Below are positions 56,577 to 64,000 of a stretch of DNA of 64,000 nt, in pieces. Location: assembly GCF_001563265.1 (NCBI RefSeq), contig NZ_CP005083.1:3909001-3973000 (forward strand). The letters are read 5' to 3'. The notes below the pieces were generated by a model. That model saw nothing but the letters and a program-made list of their open reading frames with translations, did no database searches and was not told the origin of the DNA. The position numbers and the translations under genes are program-made. Each line of letters opens with the position of its first letter. Positions within the stretch are counted from its first letter, which is position 1. The stretch comes from Sphingobium sp. TKS (GTDB lineage: Bacteria; Pseudomonadota; Alphaproteobacteria; Sphingomonadales; Sphingomonadaceae).

Positions 56577-57898
56577 GGGACTGTCAGGAATTTCGTGTGC
56601 GACGAGGCATAATGGGGAACAAGGAGACCCGGTATGTCACGACGCAAAGAACCCTCGATACCGAACGACATTCTCGATCAGCTGCTTGCCGGCACTGACG
56701 CGGCCGCGGCGCTCAGCCAGGGCGGCCTGCTCGATACATTGAAGAAGGCATTTGCCGAACGGGCGCTCAATGCGGAGATGGATCACCATCTTGGCCAGGA
56801 GGAGCAAGGGAACAACAGCCGGAACGGCTATGGCCGCAAGACGGTGACGACCGACGGGGGACGGATCGAGATCGAGGTGCCGCGTGATCGGGCCGGCAGT
56901 TTCGATCCGCAGCTGATCGCCAAGTACCAGCGACGCTTCCCTGGCTTTGATGACAAGATCATCTCGATGTACGCGCGTGGCATGAGTACCCGGGAGATCA
57001 CCGGGCATCTGCGCGATCTGTACGGGATCGACGCCTCGCCCGATCTGATCAGCACGATCACCGACGCGGTGCTGGAAGAGGTTGCAGCCTGGCAGCAACG
57101 CCCGCTGGACCCAGCCTATCCGCTGGTTTTCTTCGATGCGATCCGGGTCAAGATCCGCGACGAAGGCATGGTCCGCAACAAGGCGATCCATATTGCCCTG
57201 GGCGTCATGGCCGACGGCACCAAGGTGGTCCTGGGGCTATGGCTGGAACAGAATGAAGGCGCCAAGTTCTGGCTGCGCGTCATGAACGAACTACGCAACC
57301 GCGGCGTCGAGGATATCATGCTGGCCGTCGTTGACGGTCTGAAGGGCTTCCCCGACGCCATCACCGCCGTCTTCCCCGAAGCGATGGTCCAGACCTGCAT
57401 CGTCCATCTGCTGCGCAACTCGATGGATTTCGTGGCATGGAAAGACCGTAAGGCGCTCGGAACGGCCCTGAAGGCCATCTACCGTGCTGTCGATGCCGCG
57501 GCCGCCGAGGAAGCGCTGACGGCCTTCGAAGCGAGCTTCTGGGGGCAGCGCTATCCTGCCATCGGCCAGAGCTGGCGTCGGGCATGGCCCGAGGTCATCC
57601 CATTTTTCGCCTTCCCCGACGAAGTCAGGCGGATCGTCTACACCACCAATGCCATCGAGGCCTTGAACTCCAAGCTTCGTCGCGCTGTTCGTGCGCGGGG
57701 CCATTTCCCCAATGATGAGGCGGCCACCAAGCTGCTCTATCTGATCTTGAACCGATCGGAAAAAGAGTGGAAAATGCCGCCGCGCGAGTGGAACATGGCG
57801 AAGGCGCAATTTGCCGTTCTCTTCGGCGAACGCTTCATCAGGGCCATGACGGCCTGATGGTCAACCGCCTCGCCGCACACGAAATTCCTGACAGCCCC
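56577..57898 (+). mobile_element. Intact IS256-family insertion sequence
   Basis: 1,322 bases bounded by 32-base inverted repeats (56577-56608 and 57867-57898, 30 of 32 matching, starting GGG[A/G]CTGTCAGG). A 9-base duplication GGGCGATCC lies directly outside both ends (56568-56576 and 57899-57907). The near-perfect ends and duplication mean a recent insertion. Confidence 0.95.
56634..57857 (+). CDS. IS256-family transposase
   Basis: A 407-residue DDE transposase. Family runs are LDTLKKAFAERALNAEMDHH, NSRNGYGRKTV, PRDRAGSFDPQLIAKYQRRF, DKIISMYARGMSTREI, VFFDAIRVKIRDEG (first Asp), LAVVDGLKGFPDAI (second Asp), TCIVHLLRNS, and YTTNAIEALNSKLRR (Glu). It reads in one frame and is full length, so the element is probably active. 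A typical GGAGA site lies just upstream of its ATG. Confidence 0.95.
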   Translation: MSRRKEPSIPNDILDQLLAGTDAAAALSQGGLLDTLKKAFAERALNAEMDHHLGQEEQGNNSRNGYGRKTVTTDGGRIEIEVPRDRAGSFDPQLIAKYQRRFPGFDDKIISMYARGMSTREITGHLRDLYGIDASPDLISTITDAVLEEVAAWQQRPLDPAYPLVFFDAIRVKIRDEGMVRNKAIHIALGVMADGTKVVLGLWLEQNEGAKFWLRVMNELRNRGVEDIMLAVVDGLKGFPDAITAVFPEAMVQTCIVHLLRNSMDFVAWKDRKALGTALKAIYRAVDAAAAEEALTAFEASFWGQRYPAIGQSWRRAWPEVIPFFAFPDEVRRIVYTTNAIEALNSKLRRAVRARGHFPNDEAATKLLYLILNRSEKEWKMPPREWNMAKAQFAVLFGERFIRAMTA

Positions 57899-57907
57899 GG
57901 GCGATCC
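57899..57907 (+). repeat. Target-site duplication, right copy
   Basis: GGGCGATCC, the matching copy of 56568-56576. Joining the two flanks restores the DNA before insertion, in which the sequence upstream of the IS110 transposase gene continues to 58,020 or so. Confidence 0.92.
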
Positions 57908-57962
57908 AACTCTAACCCGGTCCCTGATCGACCGGCATCGATGCGCGATCCGTCCCCTTCCA

Positions 57963-57992
57963 CCCGTTCCGGGGTGGCCACCCCGGAACGGG
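57963..57992. repeat. Perfect 30-base palindrome, probably in the IS110 non-coding end
   Basis: CCCGTTCCGGGGTGG at 57963-57977 is followed at once by its exact complement (57978-57992). In the orientation of the IS110 transposase it lies upstream of the gene, on the far side of the IS256 insertion. It may be the first hairpin of the bridge RNA region or an independent repeat. Confidence 0.65.
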
Positions 57993-58034
57993 CATCTCAT
58001 CCTGACCCAAACGGACAACAATGTCATAAGACAA

Positions 58035-58135
58035 GCATCGTGCGCAAAAGTGGGAACCGGCTTTGCGCAAAAAACGATGCGACAACAAAAGCTTAGAGCG
58101 CGCGACCTGCATCCGATTTAACGCAGCGCGCTCTA
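58035..58135. repeat. Mosaic palindromic element (RIME-like)
   Basis: Two hairpins joined by a spacer: GCATCGTGCGCAAAAG with CTTTGCGCAAAAAACGATGC (58035-58080), and TAGAGCGCGC with GCGCGCTCTA (58094-58135). The layout and sequence resemble the intergenic mosaic elements of rhizobia and other alphaproteobacteria. Its last three bases provide the stop codon of the acyltransferase gene. Confidence 0.72.
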
Positions 58136-59173
58136 GACTTGGCTCGGCGCCGCCTCGCTCGACACCGCCTTCTCCCGACGCCGCCGCCACCAGTCCAGGA
58201 TCGCCTCCCCAGCCGGCCGCTCGACCAGACGGTTGATCAGCGTGCCCAAACCCAGCGCCACCGCAAAGGCCGTCGCAAAACCCGCCCAGGGGCTGTACCC
58301 CGCCTCGGCCATTTTCAGCATCACGACAAAGCCGACATGCTGGTGAATGAGGTAGAAGGAATAGCTGATCCCACCCATCCAGACGAGCGGCCGGAGGCTA
58401 AAAAAACGCAGCCGCCCCGCGATCAGCGCCGCAAAGACGCCCAGCAGGACAACGCCCGCCAGGGTGATGTCCGGGCTGTCGACCGTCGCGATCGAGAGCA
58501 GAGCCAGCGCGGCATAGGGCGCCTGTTGCCGCCAGCTTCGCTGCCCCGCCCAAACGCGATAGGACAACATGCCGATGATGAAAAAGGGCACATAGCGCAA
58601 CACCAGCAGCATCACGATCCGCTCGGGCATGCCCGGCCACAGCGCATAGAGCCAACGCAGCGCGAGCCAGGCCAGCAGCACCAGCTCCAGCCGCTTGACG
58701 CCCGCCCATTTCCAGATCGCCACCATGCAGAAATAGAAGGCTATCTCGACCGTTAGCGTCCAATAGGCGCCATCGACCTCGGGCAAGAAGGCAAAACCCT
58801 GCAACATGGTGATATTGGCCAGGATCGCGCCCGGCCCGATCAGCAGTTGCGACACCCGCGCCAGATATTCGATCCCCAGCGTCAGCAGCATCGCGACCAG
58901 ATAGGCGGGATAGAGCCGGGCAAAGCGGTTGATCACGAAATCGGCGGCGGTCCGGATTCGGTCGAGCGTGAAGAAGATCGCAAAGCCGGAAATGGTGAAG
59001 AACAGCAGCACCCGGTAATTGCCGCCCAGGAAGCTGAAGGGCACATGGGCCGCCTGCGGAAACAGTTCATGGAAGCGGGTGGAATAATGAAAAACCAGCA
59101 CGCACAGGGCGCCCAGACCGCGCAACGCGTCCAGTTCCGTCAAGCGGCCAGTGGAAAGGCGCGACCCCGTCAT
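58133..59173 (-). CDS. Acyltransferase-3 family membrane protein
   Basis: A 346-residue membrane acyltransferase of the type that acetylates or succinylates sugars of surface polysaccharides. Features: LTELDALRGLGALCVLVFHY (catalytic His), LFFTISGFAIFFTLDR, NRFARLYPAYL, VDGAYWTLTVEIAFYF and about ten hydrophobic segments. ATG 59173 opens directly before the conserved segment. The stop codon TAG lies inside the palindromic repeat at its end, so the natural C-terminus may have been altered by the repeat. No sugar-pathway gene is adjacent. Confidence 0.85.
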   Translation of the reverse strand: MTGSRLSTGRLTELDALRGLGALCVLVFHYSTRFHELFPQAAHVPFSFLGGNYRVLLFFTISGFAIFFTLDRIRTAADFVINRFARLYPAYLVAMLLTLGIEYLARVSQLLIGPGAILANITMLQGFAFLPEVDGAYWTLTVEIAFYFCMVAIWKWAGVKRLELVLLAWLALRWLYALWPGMPERIVMLLVLRYVPFFIIGMLSYRVWAGQRSWRQQAPYAALALLSIATVDSPDITLAGVVLLGVFAALIAGRLRFFSLRPLVWMGGISYSFYLIHQHVGFVVMLKMAEAGYSPWAGFATAFAVALGLGTLINRLVERPAGEAILDWWRRRREKAVSSEAAPSQV

Positions 59174-59312
59174 GTCCTCGCCATAGCAACGGAACAGCAA
59201 TCTTTCCGTTAATATCGTGGTTAACCGCATGGCCCGGCTGTATTTTCGGAAAGCGTGACGAATTCGGACGTAAGCGCCCCTTGGCGTTCGACAGGGCCAG
59301 GCCGGCCCCGAG

Positions 59313-59852
59313 CTAAGGCTGTCCCGCTTCCGCCGCGCGTTTCAGCCCCTGCAATTGCTCGGTCAGAACCCTGTCGACGAGCGGAGCGATCTTGGACGCG
59401 CCCATGCGCATATAACCGCCGACGACATAGCTCATTCCGACCCGCACGCCTTTCTCCGTCGGCGCGATGTCGAAAGTGAGCGTCCCGGTTACCGCCTCCG
59501 CCTGCAACGGCCCCAGCGCCCCGGAAAGGCGCAATTGCTTGTCCGGCGCCGCATAGATCACCCGGCCATGCTCGACGCTTCCGGCCTTCCCATCCTTGCC
59601 CGGCACCTTTTCGCAGAAGCAGCCGCCCGCAACGGGGTCCAGGCTCAGATTGGCGGGATCGCCGCTATAGCTGTGCTGTCCGTTCCACCAGCGGGCCGGT
59701 TGCCCCAACAATCGATAGACAGTCGCCGCATCGGCGGAGACATCGACACTATTCTCCGCCACGAAACCGACATCGCTGCTGCCCGTAACAGCGCAATGGG
59801 CCGGCGCGACCATCGCCGCACCAGCCCATGCCAAAATCATGATCTTGCGCAT
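59313..59852 (-). CDS. Secreted SRPBCC (START-like) domain protein
   Basis: A 179-residue protein with a signal peptide (MRKIMILAWAGAAMVAPAHCA) and the SRPBCC ligand-binding fold: NSVDVSADAATVYRLLGQPA and RWWNGQHSYSGDPANLSLDP, with a C-terminal helix (VDRVLTEQLQGLKRAAEAGQ). The family binds hydrophobic ligands; this one would act in the periplasm. The ligand is unknown. It lies 33 bases downstream of adk on the same strand. Confidence 0.8.
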   Translation of the reverse strand: MRKIMILAWAGAAMVAPAHCAVTGSSDVGFVAENSVDVSADAATVYRLLGQPARWWNGQHSYSGDPANLSLDPVAGGCFCEKVPGKDGKAGSVEHGRVIYAAPDKQLRLSGALGPLQAEAVTGTLTFDIAPTEKGVRVGMSYVVGGYMRMGASKIAPLVDRVLTEQLQGLKRAAEAGQP

Positions 59853-59885
59853 CGCCTTCCCTCCCTTGCAGGAGGGTAAATTAGC

Positions 59886-60542
59886 TCAGGCGCCCTTGCC
59901 GTCCAAGATGGCCGCGATCGCAACCGTCACATCGTCCATGTCGGCCATGCCGTCGACCCGCGACACGATGCCGCGCGCTTCGTAGATGGGCAGGATCGGC
60001 GCGGTCTTGGCGCGATATTCGGCCATGCGGGTCCGCACGGTTTCCTCATTGTCGTCCGGGCGGCGCTTGAACTCATGGCCACCGCATTTGTCGCAGCTAC
60101 CCTCGACCTTCGGCGTCTTGAACGTGTCGTGATAGCCCTCGCCGCAGGTCGCGCAGGTGAAGCGCCCGGTGATACGCTCAACCAGCGCGTCCTCGTTCAC
60201 GTCCAGCTCGATCACATGGTCGAGCGTCCGATTGCGGTCCGCCAATATGCCGTCGAGCGAATAGGCCTGCGCCTCCGTCCGCGGATAGCCGTCGAAGATC
60301 ACGCCGGTTTCCGGCGACAGCGCATCGAGGGCTTCACCGATGATGCCCGACACGATCTCATCCGACACCAGTTCGCCGGCTTCCATCACGGCCTTGGCCT
60401 TAAGGCCGATGGGCGTCCCGGCCTTCACCGCCGCGCGCAGCATGTCGCCCGTCGATAGCTGCACCATGCCCCGGCTGTCCACCAGACGCGTCGCCTGCGT
60501 TCCCTTGCCGGCGCCCGGAGGGCCGAGCAGAATGATATTCAT
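59886..60542 (-). CDS. adk: Adenylate kinase
   Basis: Interconverts ATP, AMP and ADP. The 218-residue product has P-loop LLGPPGAGKGTQATRL, the AMP-site STGDMLRAAV, DGYPRTEAQA, and a LID domain with four zinc cysteines (CATCGEGYHD and CDKCG). ATG 60542 is chosen over ATG 60551, which lies too near GGGGAG. Last gene of the spc operon here, 48 bases after secY. Confidence 0.97.
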   Translation of the reverse strand: MNIILLGPPGAGKGTQATRLVDSRGMVQLSTGDMLRAAVKAGTPIGLKAKAVMEAGELVSDEIVSGIIGEALDALSPETGVIFDGYPRTEAQAYSLDGILADRNRTLDHVIELDVNEDALVERITGRFTCATCGEGYHDTFKTPKVEGSCDKCGGHEFKRRPDDNEETVRTRMAEYRAKTAPILPIYEARGIVSRVDGMADMDDVTVAIAAILDGKGA

Positions 60543-60590
60543 GTCGCGCATTCTCCCCTGTTCTTCGCGCTTTTCACGTGCTGCGCCCCT

Positions 60591-61955
60591 TCAGCGCATA
60601 CGCCCCTTCAGCTTCGCCTTCTTGATCAGATCCCCATATTGATGGGCAAGCAGATGGCTCTGAATCTGCGTAACCGTGTCGACCGTAACATTGACGACGA
60701 TCAACAGGCTAGTCCCACCAAGGTAGAAGGGAATTCCCGCCCGGGCGATGACGAATTCCGGCACCAGGCAGATGAAAGCCAGATAGGCCGCGCCGATCAC
60801 CGTGATCCGGGTCAGCACATAGTCCAGATAATTTTCGGTGTTCTTGCCCGGACGGATGCCGGGAATGAAGCCGCCATTGCGCTTGAGATTATCGGCCGTC
60901 TCTTCCGGATTGAACACCACGGCGGTGTAGAAGAAGCAGAAGAAGACGATGCCGAGGCCATAGAGGCCCATATAAACCGGGCTGCCGTGCGACAGATACT
61001 GGTTCAGCGTCAGCACGAAATCGCCCAGCTTGCTTTCGCCCGCCACCGTCCGGCCCGCAAATTGCGAGACGGTGAGCGGCATCAGCAGCAGCGAACTGGC
61101 AAAAATCGGCGGGATCACGCCGGCGGTGTTGACCTTGAGCGGCAGATGGCTGCGGTCCGCCTGCATCAGCCCCTGGCGCGTCTGGCGCTTGGGATATTGG
61201 ATCAGCACCCGGCGCTGCGCCCGCTCCATGAAGCAGATGAACGCAATCAGACCAAAGCCCAGCACGATCACCAGGAAGATCAGCAGGCCGGAAATCGCGC
61301 CCGTGCTGCTCGACTTGAACAGGTTGCTGAGCGTCACCGGCAACTGGGCGACGATGCCCGCCATGATGATGAGGCTGACGCCGTTACCAATGCCGCGCGA
61401 GGTGATCTGCTCACCCAGCCACATCAGGAACATGGTGCCGCCGATCAGCGAGATCACCGCCGCGACCCGGAACAGGATGCCCGGATCGACCACCGCCTGT
61501 ACGCCCGACTGCGCGCCGAAGCTCTCAAGGCCGACGGCAATGAAATAGCCCTGCACCGCTGTCAGGCCGACCGTCCCGTAGCGGGTGTACTGATTGAGCT
61601 TCTTGCGCCCGCTTTCGCCTTCCTTCTTGATCGCCGCGAGCTGCGGCGAGAGGGAGGCGGCGAGCTGCACCACGATCGAGGCCGTGATGTACGGCATCAC
61701 GCCGAGCGCGATCAGGCTCATGCGCGAGAGCGAACCGCCCGAGAAGGTGTTGAAGATGTCGAGGATGCCGCCATTGGTCTGCTTGTAGAGCTGCGACAAG
61801 GCGGTCGGATCGACGCCCGGCAGCGGCACGAAGCTCAGGAAGCGGAAGACGATCAGCGCGCCCAGCGTGAACCACAGGCGCTTCTTGAGGTCGGTCGCCT
61901 GGCTGAACTTCGCCAGGCTGAGATTGGATGCGAGCTGGTCGGCTCTCGATGCCAT
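60591..61955 (-). CDS. secY: Protein translocase subunit SecY
   Basis: The channel of the Sec translocon. The 454-residue product has ten hydrophobic segments and the family runs KRLWFTLGALIVFRFLSFVP (helix 1), GVMPYITASIVVQL, GERAQRRVLIQYPKR (as MERAQRRVLIQYPKRQ), and the C-terminal GTSLLIVVNVTVDTVTQIQ. Length is standard. Confidence 0.98.
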   Translation of the reverse strand: MASRADQLASNLSLAKFSQATDLKKRLWFTLGALIVFRFLSFVPLPGVDPTALSQLYKQTNGGILDIFNTFSGGSLSRMSLIALGVMPYITASIVVQLAASLSPQLAAIKKEGESGRKKLNQYTRYGTVGLTAVQGYFIAVGLESFGAQSGVQAVVDPGILFRVAAVISLIGGTMFLMWLGEQITSRGIGNGVSLIIMAGIVAQLPVTLSNLFKSSSTGAISGLLIFLVIVLGFGLIAFICFMERAQRRVLIQYPKRQTRQGLMQADRSHLPLKVNTAGVIPPIFASSLLLMPLTVSQFAGRTVAGESKLGDFVLTLNQYLSHGSPVYMGLYGLGIVFFCFFYTAVVFNPEETADNLKRNGGFIPGIRPGKNTENYLDYVLTRITVIGAAYLAFICLVPEFVIARAGIPFYLGGTSLLIVVNVTVDTVTQIQSHLLAHQYGDLIKKAKLKGRMR

Positions 61956-62088
61956 CGTGGCTGCCCTTCAAAACATCTTGCCGGGATTTGGATGCCCGGA
62001 GCGGAATCGCTAACCCCTTAGCGGGGTGATGGGGCGCTGTCGAACCGGGAATCGCCGCCGATGCGACAAAAACTTGCCCCGAAACACA

Positions 62089-62122
62089 TGACCCCGCCTA
62101 CCCATATCGGGCAGCGGGGTCA
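62089..62122. repeat. Hairpin between rplO and secY
   Basis: TGACCCCGC (62089-62097) pairs with GCGGGGTCA (62114-62122), loop 16 bases, in the 192-base gap between rplO and secY. There is no T run on the leftward strand, so it is an attenuator or RNA-processing site at most. Confidence 0.5.
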
Positions 62123-62147
62123 CGCTTGCAAGCCTTGGCAGGCCGGA

Positions 62148-62684
62148 TCAGGCCTTCGCTGCGGCCTTCTTGGCGGCGAGGGTAGTGCCCTTCTTCGCCT
62201 TAGCCTTCTCAGCCGCCGGAACGACCTCGATCACGTCGACCTTGCCGCCGGTCTTCTCGACCGCTTCAACCGCGCCCTTCGACGCGCCGGCGACCAGGAA
62301 GCTGACCTTGGCGGTCAGATCACCCTTGGCGAGCAGGCGCACGCCGTCCTTGCCACCGCGGGCAAGGGCAGCGGCCTTCAGCGCCGCATGGTCGATGGTG
62401 GCGTTGGCGTCGAGCTTGCCGGCGTCGATCGCCTTCTGCACCGCGCCCAGGTTCACGATCGCGTAATCCTTGGCGAAGATGTTGTTGAAGCCGCGCTTCG
62501 GCAGACGCATGTGGAGCGGCATCTGGCCACCCTCGAAGCCGTTGATGGCGACGCCTGAACGTGCCTTGGCACCCTTCTGGCCGCGACCGGCGGTCTTGCC
62601 CTTGCCCGAGCCGATACCACGGCCGACGCGCATCCGGCCCTTGCGGGCACCGGCATTGTCGTTGAGTTCGTTAAGCTTCGTCAT
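62148..62684 (-). CDS. rplO: 50S ribosomal protein L15
   Basis: A 178-residue ribosomal protein with the L15 signature ([20 protein letters not shown] then [20 protein letters not shown]), and [21 protein letters not shown] Lys/Ala-rich C-terminal tail makes it longer than the 144 residues of E. coli. Standard place in the spc operon between rpmD and secY. Start at ATG 62684, which gives the normal L15 N-terminus. Confidence 0.98.
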   Translation of the reverse strand: MTKLNELNDNAGARKGRMRVGRGIGSGKGKTAGRGQKGAKARSGVAINGFEGGQMPLHMRLPKRGFNNIFAKDYAIVNLGAVQKAIDAGKLDANATIDHAALKAAALARGGKDGVRLLAKGDLTAKVSFLVAGASKGAVEAVEKTGGKVDVIEVVPAAEKAKAKKGTTLAAKKAAAKA

Positions 62685-62834
62685 CTGTGCACTCGCTTTC
62701 GCTATGTTCGCGCAAGTCCCGCCACATGATTTTTCGCGGCGGGACAACAAAGAGGGCGCGCCATTAGCGCCCTTTCCCAAAAAACGAAAGAGAGGTTTCC
62801 CCCTCTCCCGCCTTATCTCGATGAACCGAAGGGT

Positions 62835-63014
62835 TTAGCCTTCGACCACTGCCACCATATGGGGCAGCTTCTTGATGGCGCCGCGGACTTCCGCAGTGTC
62901 TTCCAGCTCTACCACGCGGTGCATCTTGCCAAGGCCCAGACCGATCAGAATCTTCTTCTGGTCGGCGGGACGGCGGATCGGTGAACCGATCTGCTTGATC
63001 TTGATCTTCGCCAT
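62835..63014 (-). CDS. rpmD: 50S ribosomal protein L30
   Basis: A 59-residue protein, [20 protein letters not shown] then [20 protein letters not shown], ending in VAVVEG. These are hallmark L30 sequences. It lies between rpsE (6 bases) and rplO, the standard place in the operon. Confidence 0.97.
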   Translation of the reverse strand: MAKIKIKQIGSPIRRPADQKKILIGLGLGKMHRVVELEDTAEVRGAIKKLPHMVAVVEG

Positions 63015-63020
63015 GTCGTC

Positions 63021-63731
63021 TTACTCCGCAATCGCTTCGGCATCAGCCTGCGCGACTTCGGCCGAGGCGCCGCCGCGACGGAGAAGGTCAGCGACCTTCT
63101 TGCCGCGACGCTGCGCCACCGACTTCGGGCTGGTCTGTTCGCCCAGCGCCGCGAAGGTCGCACGGATCATGTTATAGGGGTTGGACGTGCCGTTCGACTT
63201 GGTCACGACGTCAGCGACGCCGAGGCTCTCGAACACGGCGCGCATCGGACCGCCTGCGATGATGCCGGTACCGGCAGGCGCCGAACGGACCGTCACCTTG
63301 CCCGCACCGAAATGGCCGAGGCCATCATGATGCAGCGTGCGGCCTTCCTTCAGCGGAACGCGAACCATCGCCTTCTTGGCCGAAGCGGTCGCCTTGCTGA
63401 TGGCTTCGGGCACTTCGCGCGCCTTGCCATGGCCGAAGCCCGCGCGGCCCTTGCCGTCACCGACCACGACCAGAGCGGCGAAACCGAAGCGCTTACCGCC
63501 CTTGACGGTCTTCGAGACGCGGTTGATGTGAACCAGCTTCTCGATCAGCTCTTCGCCCTGCTCCTCGTCGCGGTTGCCGCGACGGTCATCACGACGGCCA
63601 CGGCCGCCGCGCTCGCCACGGTTGCGATCGCCGCCGCGACCACGGCCACGGCCGGGACCGCGACCTTCGGTCGGTGCAGCCTCGACGCCCTCGGTGGGGG
63701 CGCCGGCTTCAATGGTGTTTTCGTCAGCCAT
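63021..63731 (-). CDS. rpsE: 30S ribosomal protein S5
   Basis: A 236-residue S5 protein. The core is standard: [40 protein letters not shown] and [20 protein letters not shown]. It carries an N-terminal extension of about 60 residues, rich in Gly, Arg, Asp and Glu (from [20 protein letters not shown] on), absent in E. coli S5 (167 residues). The extension is probably disordered and may bind RNA. Confidence 0.97.
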   Translation of the reverse strand: MADENTIEAGAPTEGVEAAPTEGRGPGRGRGRGGDRNRGERGGRGRRDDRRGNRDEEQGEELIEKLVHINRVSKTVKGGKRFGFAALVVVGDGKGRAGFGHGKAREVPEAISKATASAKKAMVRVPLKEGRTLHHDGLGHFGAGKVTVRSAPAGTGIIAGGPMRAVFESLGVADVVTKSNGTSNPYNMIRATFAALGEQTSPKSVAQRRGKKVADLLRRGGASAEVAQADAEAIAE

Positions 63732-63733
63732 GA

Positions 63734-64000
63734 TCAGAACTCCAGCCCGGCTTCACGGGCCGCATCGGCCAGCGCCTTGACGCGGCCATGGAAGAGGAAG
63801 CCTCCACGGTCGAACACGACCTTGGTGACGCCGGCAGCGGTTGCCGCAGCGGCAACGCGCTTGCCGACTTCGGCTGCGGCTTCGGAAGAGGCGCCGGTCT
63901 TGCCCAGAGCCTTGGCCCCGATATCCTTGTCCAGGGTCGACGCGGCGGCCAGGGTCTTGCCCTGCGCATCGTCAATGACCTGGGCGTAGATGTGACGGCC
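63734..64000 (-). CDS. rplR: 50S ribosomal protein L18 (N-terminus cut by window edge)
   Basis: The last 88 residues of L18 are visible, ending [15 protein letters not shown], with [20 protein letters not shown] at the window edge and [14 protein letters not shown] in the middle, all typical L18 runs. It ends 2 bases before the rpsE start. The beginning lies beyond 64,000. Confidence 0.96.
   Translation of the reverse strand, partial: GRHIYAQVIDDAQGKTLAAASTLDKDIGAKALGKTGASSEAAAEVGKRVAAAATAAGVTKVVFDRGGFLFHGRVKALADAAREAGLEF

Overview
The window comes from an alphaproteobacterium, most likely a sphingomonad (Sphingobium/Sphingomonas-like). The evidence is the high GC, the housekeeping gene content (CckA-type hybrid kinase, TamA/TamB, the rplR-rpsE-rpmD-rplO-secY-adk order), a GTTC-N7-GTTC type SOS box before recA, and short palindromic repeats of the kind common in this group. 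This placement rests on reading the sequence, not on a database search.

Positions 1 to about 22,460 are one end of an integrated conjugative element. A leftward operon, starting near 18,535 and running off the left edge, encodes an F-type (MPF-F) type IV secretion and pilus system. In transcription order it holds a small secreted protein, a DsbC-like isomerase, pilin, traL, traE, traK, traB, traV, traC, four small two-helix membrane proteins, traW, traU, an unknown 109-aa gene, traN in two genes, trbC, an S26-type peptidase, traF, a thioredoxin-fold TrbB-like protein and traH (cut by the edge). Many neighbours overlap at ATGA or GTGA, so the set is probably translationally coupled. Divergent from it lie an XRE-type regulator, a short degenerate MobA/MobL relaxase-like gene butted against a broken MFS transporter gene, an AlpA-like regulator and a tyrosine integrase. 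The integrase lies next to the 3' end of tRNA-Glu(TTC), which is the probable attachment site. The coupling protein, a full relaxase, traG and the other end of the element are not in the window.

From 22,500 to 55,400 the DNA is ordinary chromosome. It carries recJ, tamA-tamB, recA with its SOS box, a single-domain response regulator, cckA, a DUF2062 protein, smpB, dapA, a soluble lytic transglycosylase, greB, a cytosolic CBS-domain chemoreceptor-like protein, a PPK2 kinase coupled to an APC permease, aspS, rnd with a small I78 inhibitor lipoprotein, DUF1801, HNH-like and PH-domain proteins, lepA, a CsgG/HfaB-like protein, a DsrE-like protein, a ThiF/MoeB-like protein, dut and coaBC.

From 55,500 to 58,140 there is a nest of mobile DNA. 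An IS110-family transposase gene has an intact IS256-family element, with 32-bp inverted repeats and a 9-bp target duplication, in the non-coding DNA just upstream of it. A mosaic palindromic repeat follows and supplies the stop codon of the next gene. An acyltransferase, an SRPBCC-fold protein and the end of the spc ribosomal protein operon (adk, secY, rplO, rpmD, rpsE, partial rplR, all leftward) complete the window.
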